Shown here one piece after another: positions 1 through 7,100 of a DNA stretch of 13,185 bases. Within the stretch, counting starts at the first letter, position 1. Every line of letters begins with the position of its first letter. Origin of the DNA: Comamonadaceae bacterium. GTDB lineage: Bacteria > Pseudomonadota > Gammaproteobacteria > Burkholderiales > Burkholderiaceae_C. The stretch spans positions 1 through 13,185 of the forward strand of contig CANKNK010000013.1 of NCBI GenBank assembly GCA_947483455.1, in the 5' to 3' direction. Under the pieces are notes generated by a model that did no database searches, was not told the origin of the DNA, and worked only from the letters and a program-made list of their open reading frames with translations. Position numbers and translations under genes: made by a program.

Positions 1-280
1 AAAAGATGAACCAGCTCATGCTCCAGCGGAAAGACAGGTCAATTTTGCGACCATACTGACCGGTTTCACTTTCGTGGACAGCCTCTCCAAACCACTGAAA
101 AAGCACGTAAAACAAAAATAACATACCAAAGGTCAAGGAGTAACGGCCCCAAGCTACCCCATTGATCCACTGGCCTGCACCCAGGATCACGAAGAACAAA
201 GCCAGCGACGCCATGAAGGGGTGGCGCGAAGGCTGGGGAACAAAATAATACGGTTTTGCGCCGTGTGCAGTACTACTCAT
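1..280 (-). CDS. ctaE: Cytochrome c oxidase subunit III, N-terminal part (cut by window edge)
   Basis: Subunit III of the aa3-type cytochrome c oxidase, an inner-membrane subunit without redox centres that stabilises subunit I. Only the first 93 residues are present; the gene runs off the left edge. It begins MSSTAHGAKPYYFVP, followed by a first membrane helix at about residues 22-41, a second at about 49-64, the subunit III pattern WFGEAVHESE (residues 63-72), and the conserved FRWSMSWFIF at residues 84-93. The ATG at 278-280 is preceded by a GGAG Shine-Dalgarno element. It is the last gene visible of the cox operon, 54 bp after the DUF2970 gene. The identification is secure from family motifs and context. 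Confidence 0.95.
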   Translation of the reverse strand, partial: MSSTAHGAKPYYFVPQPSRHPFMASLALFFVILGAGQWINGVAWGRYSLTFGMLFLFYVLFQWFGEAVHESETGQYGRKIDLSFRWSMSWFIF

Positions 281-334
281 TTCAGCTCCATTTTTCCAAA
301 TTCAACTCGAAGAACGCCGTGCCGTGGCCTGCGC

Positions 335-556
335 TCATTTCCCAACCACCCAAGTAGCCACACCAATCAGGCTGACCACCAAAACCAATACCGTGATAAC
401 CCCCGCCAACAAGACATGCAGCGGGTTGACCTTGGCCGCATCTTCCTCAAAGCCGGCACGGCTGCGAATGCCAATAAAGGACCAGGCGACGGTCTTGAGA
501 CTGCGCAACACCGATGGGCGCGCAGCAATGCCAGGCACGGCGCTAGAGTCACTCAT
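335..556 (-). CDS. DUF2970 small membrane protein
   Basis: A 73-residue protein of the DUF2970 family, which in Burkholderiales commonly sits between ctaG and ctaE. Its molecular role is not established; a part in oxidase assembly is inferred from position only. The N-terminal half is soluble (residues 1-42, with WSFIGIRSRAGFEEDAAKVN typical of the family). The C-terminal half is one hydrophobic helix (about residues 46-70). The start codon overlaps the ctaG stop codon in an ATGA at 553-556, which implies translational coupling to ctaG. Confidence 0.85.
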   Translation of the reverse strand: MSDSSAVPGIAARPSVLRSLKTVAWSFIGIRSRAGFEEDAAKVNPLHVLLAGVITVLVLVVSLIGVATWVVGK

Positions 557-1143
557 GATCTCACTACCTTGGCTGCAAGGCCAGCTACCGGCGCCGGCGG
601 CACCTTGCCACCCACCTCAAAAAAGGTATAGGACAGCGTGATCGTTGTCACATCTTTAGAGAGCTTGGGATCGATCACAAACACCACCGGCCACGATTTT
701 TTTTCACCGGCTTCCAAGGTGTACTGGTTAAAACAAAAGCACTCCAGTTTGTTAAAGTGCGCAGCGGCCTGTTGCGGTGCATAACTGGGAATGGCCTGTG
801 CCGCCATGCGCCGGTTCTGCGTGTTCTGGAACTCGTACATCACGGTAGTCATTTCGCCCGGATGCACTTGCAGCGAGCTTTGCGCAGGCTTGAACTGCCA
901 CGGCCCCCGGCTGTTGGCATCGAACTCTACCGTGATCGTGCGACTCGTATCGACTTGCGTGTTGGCGGAAACCTGCGCTTTTTCACCCGGCACTGCCAAC
1001 TCGGCCAGCGCCAGGATATTGACACCGGTCATCTGGCAGATCGCGTTATAAATGGGGACCAATGCATAACCAAAACCAAACATGGCCAGCACCACTACCG
1101 CCAGTTTGCCCAGCATGGTGGAATTTTGGTAACGCAGGTTCAT
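553..1143 (-). CDS. ctaG: Cytochrome c oxidase assembly protein CtaG (Cox11 family)
   Basis: A periplasm-facing, membrane-anchored copper chaperone that supplies copper to the CuB site of oxidase subunit I. From ATG 1143 the protein has 196 residues. It has one N-terminal membrane helix (about residues 10-28), followed by VPIYNAICQMTG with a conserved cysteine (Cys36), then the immunoglobulin-like Cox11 domain carrying the copper-binding CFC motif (Cys135 and Cys137 within ECFCFNQ). A TTG at 1149 in the same frame could also start translation, two codons earlier. I prefer the ATG, although both have only a weak ribosome site. It follows the 36-residue ORF by 7 bp and overlaps the DUF2970 start by 4 bp. 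Confidence 0.95.
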   Translation of the reverse strand: MNLRYQNSTMLGKLAVVVLAMFGFGYALVPIYNAICQMTGVNILALAELAVPGEKAQVSANTQVDTSRTITVEFDANSRGPWQFKPAQSSLQVHPGEMTTVMYEFQNTQNRRMAAQAIPSYAPQQAAAHFNKLECFCFNQYTLEAGEKKSWPVVFVIDPKLSKDVTTITLSYTFFEVGGKVPPAPVAGLAAKVVRS

Positions 1144-1150
1144 GCGCAAC

Positions 1151-1261
1151 TCAATGGCCCAGCAAGACCATCTTGACCATAAACCCGAGGAAAAAAACCA
1201 CAGCCACAGATGCCAGGCTCAGGGCTAGGCGCAAGTTGGCTTTTTTTTGTTCAGGCGTCAT
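1151..1261 (-). CDS. Cytochrome oxidase small assembly-type micro-protein (36 aa)
   Basis: A 36-residue ORF filling the gap between ctaD and ctaG. It begins MTPEQKKANLRLALSL, has one hydrophobic helix at about residues 12-33 (ending VKMVLLGH), and stops at TGA 1151-1153. Burkholderiales genomes carry a protein of this size and type, called the cytochrome oxidase small assembly protein, at the same place. The match in size, position and MTPEQ/KKxNLRLAL start supports that call, although its exact function is unknown. The start is 23 bp after the ctaD stop and the stop is 7 bp before ctaG, so it is within the operon. No strong Shine-Dalgarno sequence is visible, so coupling to ctaD translation is possible. 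Confidence 0.8.
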   Translation of the reverse strand: MTPEQKKANLRLALSLASVAVVFFLGFMVKMVLLGH

Positions 1262-1284
1262 GGCGTCAATCGATGTTGAAGGCT

Positions 1285-2904
1285 TTAGGCCAGAATTTTG
1301 TTGGCCGCGGCATTGAGCTTGGGCGGAGTCTCAAAGGTATGGAACGGGGCAGGAGAAGGAACTTCCCACTCCAGGCCTTCCGCTGCTTCCCAGGGACGCT
1401 GGGGCGCTTTTTCGCCATGGCCAAGCATGGTTGGCAAGACCACAAAGAAGAAGAAGTAGACCTGCGCCAAGCCAAAGGCAAAGCCGCCAATCGACGCGAC
1501 CGCGTTGAAATCAGCGAATTGCATCGGGTAATCGGCGTAGCGACGCGGCATGCCGGCTAAGCCCAGGAAGTGCATAGGGAAGAAAGTCACGTTAAACGCA
1601 ATCAGCGACCACCAAAAATGGATCTTGCCGCGTGTTTCGTTGTACATCACACCGGTCCACTTGGGCGACCAATAGTAGTAACCGGCGAACATGGCGTACA
1701 AAGAACCGGCCACCAGCACATAGTGGAAGTGAGCTACCACATAGTAGGTATCCTGCAACTGGATGTCGATAGGTGCCATCGCCAGGATCAGGCCGGTAAA
1801 GCCGCCCATGGTGAATACAAAGATAAAGCCTACGGCAAACAACATGGGGGTTTCAAAGGTCATGGAACCCTGCCACATGGTCGCAATCCAGTTGAACACC
1901 TTCACCGCGGTAGGCACAGCGATCAACATGGTGGCGTACATAAAGAACAACTGACCGGTCACCGGCATGCCGGTGGTGAACATGTGGTGCGCCCACACGA
2001 TGAAGGACAAAATCGCAATGGACGAAGTGGCGTACACCATGGAGGTGTAGCCAAACAAACGCTTGCGCGCAAACGCCGGAACGATCTGGCTGATGATGCC
2101 AAAGGCCGGCAAGATCATGATGTAGACCTCGGGGTGGCCGAAGAACCAGAAAATATGCTGGTACAGCACCGGGTCGCCACCACCGGCGGGGTTAAAGAAG
2201 GTGGTGGCGAAGTGGCGGTCGGTCAAGGTCATGGTGATGGCGCCGGCCAGCACAGGCATCACTGCAATCAACAAGTAGGCCGTGATGAGCCAGGTCCAGG
2301 CGAACATGGGCATCTTCATCAAAGTCATGCCAGGAGCACGCATATTCAGAATGGTGACGATGATGTTGATCGAGCCCATGATCGAGGAGGCACCCAGGAT
2401 GTGCATGGCAAAAATACCTGCATCCATGCTCGGGCCTTGTTGCAAGGTCAGGGGCGCATACAGCGTCCAACCGGCAGCAGGTGCGCCACCAGGCATCCAA
2501 AAAGAGCCTACGAGCATCAGGCCCGCGGGGATCAATAACCAAAAGCTGAAATTATTCATGCGCGCAAATGCCATGTCGGCCGCACCGATTTGCAGCGGAA
2601 TCATCCAATTGGCAAAGCCCACAAAGCCCGGCATGATGGCGCCAAACACCATGATCAAGCCGTGCATGGTGGTCAGTGAATTGAATAACTCGGGGTTGAC
2701 AATTTGCAAACCGGGTTGGAACAGCTCGGCGCGAATCAGCATAGCCAGGATGCCGCCTACGATAAACATGGTGAAGCTGAACAACAGATACAGCGTGCCG
2801 ATGTCTTTGTGGTTGGTGGCATAAACCCAACGCCTCCAACCCGTAGGGGCATGGTCGTGGTGGTCGTCATGGGCGTGATCGTGGTGGTCTAAAACTGCGC
2901 TCAT
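1285..2904 (-). CDS. ctaD: Cytochrome c oxidase subunit I, aa3-type
   Basis: The catalytic heme-copper subunit that reduces O2 to water and pumps protons in the inner membrane. It has 539 residues, the usual length, and 12 predicted helices. Heme a ligands are His81 and His394; the heme a3 ligand is His392 (in HFHYV). CuB ligands are His257, His306 and His307, with the cross-linked Tyr261 in GHPEVY. Glu259 in that motif, the D-channel residues Asn99, Asp110 and Asn117, and the K-channel Lys335 mark it as an A1-type, proton-pumping oxidase. The N-terminus carries a His/Asp-rich tail (residues 6-18). Start ATG 2902-2904 has an AGAAGGA ribosome site at 2912-2918. It lies 53 bp after ctaC. Confidence 0.98.
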   Translation of the reverse strand: MSAVLDHHDHAHDDHHDHAPTGWRRWVYATNHKDIGTLYLLFSFTMFIVGGILAMLIRAELFQPGLQIVNPELFNSLTTMHGLIMVFGAIMPGFVGFANWMIPLQIGAADMAFARMNNFSFWLLIPAGLMLVGSFWMPGGAPAAGWTLYAPLTLQQGPSMDAGIFAMHILGASSIMGSINIIVTILNMRAPGMTLMKMPMFAWTWLITAYLLIAVMPVLAGAITMTLTDRHFATTFFNPAGGGDPVLYQHIFWFFGHPEVYIMILPAFGIISQIVPAFARKRLFGYTSMVYATSSIAILSFIVWAHHMFTTGMPVTGQLFFMYATMLIAVPTAVKVFNWIATMWQGSMTFETPMLFAVGFIFVFTMGGFTGLILAMAPIDIQLQDTYYVVAHFHYVLVAGSLYAMFAGYYYWSPKWTGVMYNETRGKIHFWWSLIAFNVTFFPMHFLGLAGMPRRYADYPMQFADFNAVASIGGFAFGLAQVYFFFFVVLPTMLGHGEKAPQRPWEAAEGLEWEVPSPAPFHTFETPPKLNAAANKILA

Positions 2905-2911
2905 ACGGGTT

Positions 2912-2918
2912 TCCTTCT
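2912..2918 (-). promoter_or_regulatory. Strong Shine-Dalgarno site of ctaD
   Basis: AGAAGGA read on the minus strand, 7 bases before the ctaD ATG. It is one of the best ribosome sites in the window, in line with high expression of subunit I, and it fixes the ctaD start. Confidence 0.75.
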
Positions 2919-2957
2919 CAATACTTCAATAGGTAAATCAATATCGCTGGCCTGCGC

Positions 2958-4142
2958 TTACTTGCGCAATGCCGCCACGTCAGCCGGTTGCACCAATTGA
3001 CCCGTCTGGTTAGACCAGTGGTTCTTGGTGTAGCTGATAACCGCCGCGATATCGGTGTCGCTCAGGGCCTTCCAGGCCGGCATAGCGCCATTGTTTTGGC
3101 CGTTCAGCAAAACCTTGATTTGCTTGGCTTTGTCAGCATCCAACACAACCGCCGCACCATCGAGTGGCTTGATGGCGCCGCCGCCTTTGCCATGCGTTTG
3201 GTGGCAGGCGACGCAGTTTTGGGCATAGACTTTTTCACCGCGTTGGGTGATGTCAGCCAAGGTCCAGACTTTGGAAGGATCATCGGCCAATGCCGCCATC
3301 TTTTTCTTCTCGCCGTCAACCCATTTGCTGTAGTCTTCGGCCGATACCACTTTCACGTGGATGGGCATATAGGCATGCTCCTTACCGCACAACTCTTGGC
3401 ATTGGCCATGGTAGTCGCCGATTTTTTCGGCACGGAACCAGGTGTCGCGCACAAAGCCAGGAATAGCATCTTGCTTGATACCGAAGGCCGGCACGGCAAA
3501 GGCGTGGATAACGTCATTGGCGGTCGTAATGATGCGGATTTTTTTATCCACAGGCACCACCAGGGCGTTGTCGACTTTGAACAAATAATCATCCACGGTC
3601 TCGCCTTTTTTCGGGCCGCCGTTATTGGACATTTCGCGCTGCTCACCGTCGATGGTGGAAACAAAACCGATGCCCTCGCCCTCGCCTTTGATGTAGTCAT
3701 AGCCCCATTTCCACTGCATACCGGTGGCTTTAATGGTCACGTCAGCATTGCTGGTGTCCTTCATCGCGACCACCACCTTCGTAGCGGGCAAAGCCATCAA
3801 GATCACGATGATGAAGGGGATGACCGTCCAAATAATCTCCACCGTCACCGACTCGTGGAACGTAGCGGGCTTGTGACCCAGCGACTTGCGATGCTTCCAG
3901 ATGGAATAAAACATCACTGCAAACACCGCAACAAAAATCACCGTGCAAAGAATCAGCATAAACCAGTGCAGCCATTGCTGCTCCCGCGCGATGGCGGTCA
4001 CCGCAGGGGGCAAGTTCAATTGCATGACTGAAGGCCCACCGGGCAGATCATTCACTGTTGCCGCCAAGCCCATAGAACCGCTGCCAAGCCATACGCCTGC
4101 TGTTGCCAACAGTGAAGCTAATTTTTTCCAAATGCTCTTCAT
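2958..4142 (-). CDS. ctaC: Cytochrome c oxidase subunit II with fused C-terminal cytochrome c domain (caa3-like)
   Basis: Takes electrons from soluble or membrane cytochromes c into the CuA centre and passes them to subunit I. Using ATG 4142 the protein has 394 residues. It has a signal-like N-terminus (about 1-28), two membrane helices (about 57-81 and 102-123), and a cupredoxin domain with CuA ligands His213, Cys248, Glu250, Cys252, His256 and Met259 in GQCQELCGKEHAYMP. A C-terminal class I cytochrome c domain follows, with heme motif CVACH (Cys310, Cys313, His314) and probable Met354 ligand in GAMPAW. The extra heme domain explains its length over ordinary subunit II. An upstream in-frame TTG at 4157 would add 5 residues. 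It lies 63 bp after the DUF2244 stop, probably in the same transcript. Confidence 0.97.
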   Translation of the reverse strand: MKSIWKKLASLLATAGVWLGSGSMGLAATVNDLPGGPSVMQLNLPPAVTAIAREQQWLHWFMLILCTVIFVAVFAVMFYSIWKHRKSLGHKPATFHESVTVEIIWTVIPFIIVILMALPATKVVVAMKDTSNADVTIKATGMQWKWGYDYIKGEGEGIGFVSTIDGEQREMSNNGGPKKGETVDDYLFKVDNALVVPVDKKIRIITTANDVIHAFAVPAFGIKQDAIPGFVRDTWFRAEKIGDYHGQCQELCGKEHAYMPIHVKVVSAEDYSKWVDGEKKKMAALADDPSKVWTLADITQRGEKVYAQNCVACHQTHGKGGGAIKPLDGAAVVLDADKAKQIKVLLNGQNNGAMPAWKALSDTDIAAVISYTKNHWSNQTGQLVQPADVAALRK

Positions 4143-4205
4143 CGTTTTCACTTTCAATGCCTCAAAGTTTGCAAAATTACTATGTCGCCAGCCTTAGGTC
4201 GCGCT

Positions 4206-4682
4206 CTAGCCCATCCGTACAGCGCGGCGCAACTCATGCGCCAAGGCCTCGCGCCGCTCCGGGCGCACATAACGCCCGACCTGCATGGACTTACCCTGGC
4301 CCGACACTGCGATCAGCGAATGCGCGCCGCCCAGCGGCTCTATCCTGACCCACTGCCGGTGGAACTGTGCCCGCTCGCGCACGCCAGCGGCCTCATGCTC
4401 CACCACGACCTGCGAACCGTCCACCACGATGCGCTCTTGATCGAGCACGTGCCGGGAAAAAATCAAAAAACAAATCCCCACTGCCAAAGTCTCCAGGGCC
4501 GCGAAAGGCAGCACCAACACCGCGCCTTGCAGCCAAAAGAACAAGCCGATGCACAAAGAAACCAGACTCAACGAGGCGAAGAACACCAGCATTTGGGCCG
4601 GCGTTAGAGGGGCATGGCGTCGCAAAACCCACTCGAAACGGGGGTTTTGCGCATTGGCATCAATGGAATGACTAAAGCTCAC
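4206..4682 (-). CDS. DUF2244 membrane protein at the head of the cox operon
   Basis: A 158-residue protein of the DUF2244 family, found just upstream of oxidase genes in many proteobacteria; biochemical function unknown. It has a short soluble start (with RFEWVLRRHAPLTPAQ), two adjacent membrane helices (about residues 28-50 and 53-75), and a C-terminal soluble part ending GRYVRPERREALAHEL, the usual family ending. The start is a GTG at 4680-4682. An in-frame TGA lies 12 bases upstream, and there is no in-frame ATG before the conserved region. No Shine-Dalgarno sequence is evident. An 8-codon out-of-frame ATG ORF overlaps this start (see findings). It probably carries the first start of the cox transcript. 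Confidence 0.85.
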   Translation of the reverse strand: MSFSHSIDANAQNPRFEWVLRRHAPLTPAQMLVFFASLSLVSLCIGLFFWLQGAVLVLPFAALETLAVGICFLIFSRHVLDQERIVVDGSQVVVEHEAAGVRERAQFHRQWVRIEPLGGAHSLIAVSGQGKSMQVGRYVRPERREALAHELRRAVRMG

Positions 4683-4703
4683 GCGGTTTAGAGTTCATGG
4701 CGC

Positions 4704-4721
4704 GGCCCTGACACCAGGGCC
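4704..4721. promoter_or_regulatory. Perfect palindrome upstream of the cox operon
   Basis: GGCCCTGacacCAGGGCC, an inverted repeat with two perfect 7-base arms and a 4-base centre, 21 bases before the DUF2244 GTG. On the minus strand no T-run follows, so it is not a classical terminator. It begins about where transcription from the candidate promoter would begin, so it could be an operator or a 5'-end RNA stem-loop. The repeat is seen directly; its role is inferred. Confidence 0.5.
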
Positions 4722-4729
4722 ACAAAAGC

Positions 4730-4758
4730 TTAAAAATCGGGTCAATACAACCTGTCAA
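4730..4758 (-). promoter_or_regulatory. Candidate sigma70 promoter for the cox operon
   Basis: On the minus strand there is a perfect -35 hexamer TTGACA (4753-4758), a 17-base spacer, and a weak -10 TTTTAA (4730-4735, 3 of 6 matches). Initiation would fall near 4723. It is the only good -35 in the gap between bioC and the DUF2244 gene. Confidence 0.4.
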
Positions 4759-4842
4759 TTGTAGCCCATGCCCCTGTGGGGCTGGACGTGCGGCGCCCAA
4801 TGCAACCGAACACGCAAAGGGCTTCGCAAGACCGGCCCTGGC

Positions 4843-5763
4843 TCATATTGGCTTTTGGGCGCGCAAGCTGGCGCGCATCTGCTCCAGAGGGATCAGGGTT
4901 TGCTCCTGCACCGCCATGCGCGGCGCCGGTTTGAACGCATGGCCGTAAATAATCTCAAACGTCAGGCGCAAGCGCCCGCTCTGCTCGGGGTCAGGCAGGC
5001 CGGTGGCGATGGCTTGGTGCAATGCGGCGCGCCAAGCCCGGCCCCGCAGTCCGGCAAAGCGCCCAGGGTGCAAATTGCGGCCCAGGCCGCGCAATTCTGC
5101 CAACAGGGTCACAGGCGAAGAAAACGACAGCGTGATGCGCTCCATATCCATCACCGGCTCTGCAAAACCGGCCTGCACCAGCATGTCGCCCCAATCGTGC
5201 ATATCGGTAAATTCATGGGCGGGGGCAGGCCAGCCCTGGCGGGCATACAAGGTTCGCAACTCAAGCAGGGTGTCCGGGCCCAGGCAGGAAAACATCAAAA
5301 AACCGTCGGTTTGCACCAGGCTATGCCAGCGCTTGATGAGCGCTTGTGGGTCCGGGCTCATGTGCAAAGCCATATTGGCCCAGAGCAATTCCACGGGCCG
5401 GGTCGGCGCTTCAAAACGGGTCGGATTTTTCCAACGCTGGGCTGACCACCAAGCGGGGCCTAGGGCTGTGCGGGCTAGTTCCAAAGCGTGTGGCGGATCT
5501 TGCTGTACGAAACTGGTGGCCGTGGGATAGCGCCTGCGCAATAAGGTGTGCGCCTGAATGCCGCCGCGCAGTGCCTGCCAATGCAACCAGCTAAGCGGCT
5601 GCTTGAGCATCCACTGCAAACGCTCCTCCATGCGCCGCGCCACTTCCTCGTGCAGCCAGGGCGAGGCCCACTGGCCCCCAGGTCCGGGCCCAGTCGGCAG
5701 CGGCAATGCCTCCCAGCGCCTTGCAGCCTGGGCGTCGATAGTGGGAGGAACTTGGTTCTTCAT
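4843..5763 (-). CDS. bioC: BioC-like methyltransferase (malonyl-ACP O-methyltransferase family)
   Basis: BioC methylates the free carboxyl of malonyl-ACP (malonyl-CoA in some species) with S-adenosylmethionine to start pimelate synthesis for biotin. The 306-residue protein starts at ATG 5763. Family marks are SPWLHEEVARRMEERL (about 34-49), PVELLWANMALHM (123-135), the FSxLGPDTLxELR signature (158-170), a HDWGDMLVQAGFAEPVMD block (189-206), and FEIIYGHAF (269-277). The glycine-rich SAM-binding motif I, expected near residues 59-69, is badly eroded, so enzyme activity is uncertain. The reading frame stays open upstream to 6261, but that part overlaps comF and lacks homologous character. It is divergent from comF with a 117-bp gap. 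No Shine-Dalgarno sequence was seen. Confidence 0.8.
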   Translation of the reverse strand: MKNQVPPTIDAQAARRWEALPLPTGPGPGGQWASPWLHEEVARRMEERLQWMLKQPLSWLHWQALRGGIQAHTLLRRRYPTATSFVQQDPPHALELARTALGPAWWSAQRWKNPTRFEAPTRPVELLWANMALHMSPDPQALIKRWHSLVQTDGFLMFSCLGPDTLLELRTLYARQGWPAPAHEFTDMHDWGDMLVQAGFAEPVMDMERITLSFSSPVTLLAELRGLGRNLHPGRFAGLRGRAWRAALHQAIATGLPDPEQSGRLRLTFEIIYGHAFKPAPRMAVQEQTLIPLEQMRASLRAQKPI

Positions 5764-5845
5764 CAAGCAGTATGGAGGAGACCGCGCAGCGTACCGCACA
5801 GGAGAAAAAGCCGGGCAGCGCCACAGACGGACTGGCCCTTTCGCA

Positions 5846-5874
5846 TGGTCAAGCGGGCCTGACAGCAGTATATT
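5846..5874 (+). promoter_or_regulatory. Candidate promoter of comF
   Basis: A -35-like TGGTCA (5846-5851, 4 of 6), a 17-base spacer, and -10 TATATT (5869-5874, 5 of 6). The predicted transcription start is close to 5881, the A of the comF ATG, which would make a leaderless or near-leaderless mRNA. The absence of a Shine-Dalgarno sequence before comF fits this. Confidence 0.35.
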
Positions 5875-5880
5875 GGCAGC

Positions 5881-6585
5881 ATGTTTTTTGCGCTGTTTCA
5901 AGGGCTGGCGGCGCGCCTGCCGAGCCGCTGTGCCGTCTGCCATGCCTGGCCTGTGCAGCCCTTGTGCGAGGCGTGCATAGGACTGTTCGCCCAGCCGAGG
6001 CCGCGCTGCACGCGTTGCGCGCTGGTGGTGGCCGACGCCGCGCAGCCCTGCCCGGCCTGCCTGGCGGCAGCCAGCCCGCTCGATGCGGCACTGGCCGCCG
6101 TCAGCTATGGCTACCCCTGGGCCGGCGTGGTGCAGGAATTTAAGTTTCGGGCACAGCCTGCCTGGGCGCGCAGTATGGCCTTGCTGATGCGCAGTGCCCC
6201 TTGGGTAGAACCGGCGCTGGACGCAGCCGACTGGGTGCTGCCCATGCCGCTGTCTACCCAAAGACTACAAAGCCGAGGCTTCAACCAGGCCTGGTTGCTG
6301 GCACAGGCGCTGTGCCCTACCAAGGCGCGCGCGCAATGGCTTTTGCGTATTCGCGATACACCGGCACAAAGCCGCCTGGCACGCAGAGAAAGGCTCTCCA
6401 ACGTGGCAAACGCCTTCGCCATAGACCCGCTGCGCCAGCGCGACTTGGAAGGCAAAAACGTGCTGTTGGTGGACGATGTGATGACCAGCGGGGCCTCGCT
6501 ACGCGCAGCCGCACAGCCATTGCGCCAAGCTGGTGTGCGGCACATCACCGCGCTGGTGTTTGCCCGGGCGGAGAGCAGCGACTAA
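5881..6585 (+). CDS. comF: ComF family phosphoribosyltransferase-like protein
   Basis: A 234-residue ComF family protein. ComF homologues are required for DNA uptake in naturally transformable bacteria, apparently acting at the inner face of the membrane, but the family also occurs in strains not known to be competent. The N-terminus has eight cysteines as four CxxC pairs: Cys17/20, 29/32, 43/46 and 57/60, likely zinc-binding. The C-terminal half is a type I phosphoribosyltransferase fold with GFNQAWLLAQAL (133-144) and the PRPP-binding loop VLLVDDVMTSGAS (194-206). The length is normal. It is divergent from bioC and 41 bp before trmL. No Shine-Dalgarno sequence precedes the ATG. Confidence 0.92.
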   Translation: MFFALFQGLAARLPSRCAVCHAWPVQPLCEACIGLFAQPRPRCTRCALVVADAAQPCPACLAAASPLDAALAAVSYGYPWAGVVQEFKFRAQPAWARSMALLMRSAPWVEPALDAADWVLPMPLSTQRLQSRGFNQAWLLAQALCPTKARAQWLLRIRDTPAQSRLARRERLSNVANAFAIDPLRQRDLEGKNVLLVDDVMTSGASLRAAAQPLRQAGVRHITALVFARAESSD

Positions 6586-6626
6586 GCATCGGTACAGCAT
6601 GCACCGGGCCGCGCGACAATGCGTCC

Positions 6627-7100
6627 ATGTTGCATATCGTTTTGGTCCATCCGGAAATCCCTCCCAACACAGGCAATGTGATCCGCCTGGCGGCCAATAC
6701 CGGTTGCAGCTTGCACCTGATCGAGCCGCTGGGTTTTTCCATGGACGACAAGCATATGCGCCGCGCCGGTCTGGACTACCACGAGTACGCCTCTGTCCAA
6801 AAGCACGCCAGTTGGCAGGCCTTTATCGATACCGCCAGCCCCAGTCCGGCGCGCATGTTCGCGCTGACCACACGGGGAAGCCGCAGCCCTTATGCGGTGC
6901 AGTTTGCCCAAGGGGACTGGCTGGTATTTGGTTCGGAAACCGCAGGTTTGCCGCAGTCCGTGCGCGCCAGCTTTGCCCCAGATCAATGTCTAAAGCTGCC
7001 CATGCAGCCAGGCCAGCGCAGCCTCAATCTGTCTAATGCGGTTGCGGTTACTGTGTTTGAAGCCTGGCGGCAGCTAGGTTTTGCAGTGGCTCAGCCGTAA
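6627..7100 (+). CDS. trmL: tRNA (cytidine(34)-2'-O)-methyltransferase
   Basis: A SPOUT-class methyltransferase that modifies the wobble base of tRNA-Leu isoacceptors with S-adenosylmethionine. It has 157 residues, the usual length of TrmL. Motif 1 is IPPNTGNVIRLAANTG (residues 11-26), motif 2 is GSETAGLP (102-109), and motif 3 is RSLNLSNAVAV (131-141), which form the trefoil knot. ATG 6627 gives the conserved start MLHIVLVHPEIPPN; the open frame further upstream lies inside comF and is discarded. A GACAAT hexamer at 6615-6620 ends 6 bases before the ATG and may be a -10 element, but no convincing -35 accompanies it. The last 10 bases overlap the convergent maoC-like gene. Confidence 0.93.
   Translation: MLHIVLVHPEIPPNTGNVIRLAANTGCSLHLIEPLGFSMDDKHMRRAGLDYHEYASVQKHASWQAFIDTASPSPARMFALTTRGSRSPYAVQFAQGDWLVFGSETAGLPQSVRASFAPDQCLKLPMQPGQRSLNLSNAVAVTVFEAWRQLGFAVAQP

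Noticed and set aside
1570..2538. Long plus-strand open frame opposite ctaD (322 codons)
   Set aside because: Antisense to a certain gene, very rich in His, Gly, Arg and Gln, with no family character; a by-product of codon use in ctaD.
2988..4031. Long plus-strand open frame opposite ctaC (347 codons)
   Set aside because: Composition is His/Asp/Gly/Val-rich and unlike any protein family; ctaC on the other strand carries all expected ligands.
4770..4782. GCCCC-TGT-GGGGC hairpin after bioC as a terminator
   Set aside because: No run of T follows on the minus strand, so it is at most a weak pause site.
5764..6261. Upstream extension of the bioC frame
   Set aside because: It overlaps comF in antisense and has low-complexity Arg/Gly/Ala sequence; the conserved BioC start is at 5763.
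6201..6626. Upstream extension of the trmL frame
   Set aside because: It lies within comF in another frame; TrmL has its full family length from ATG 6627.
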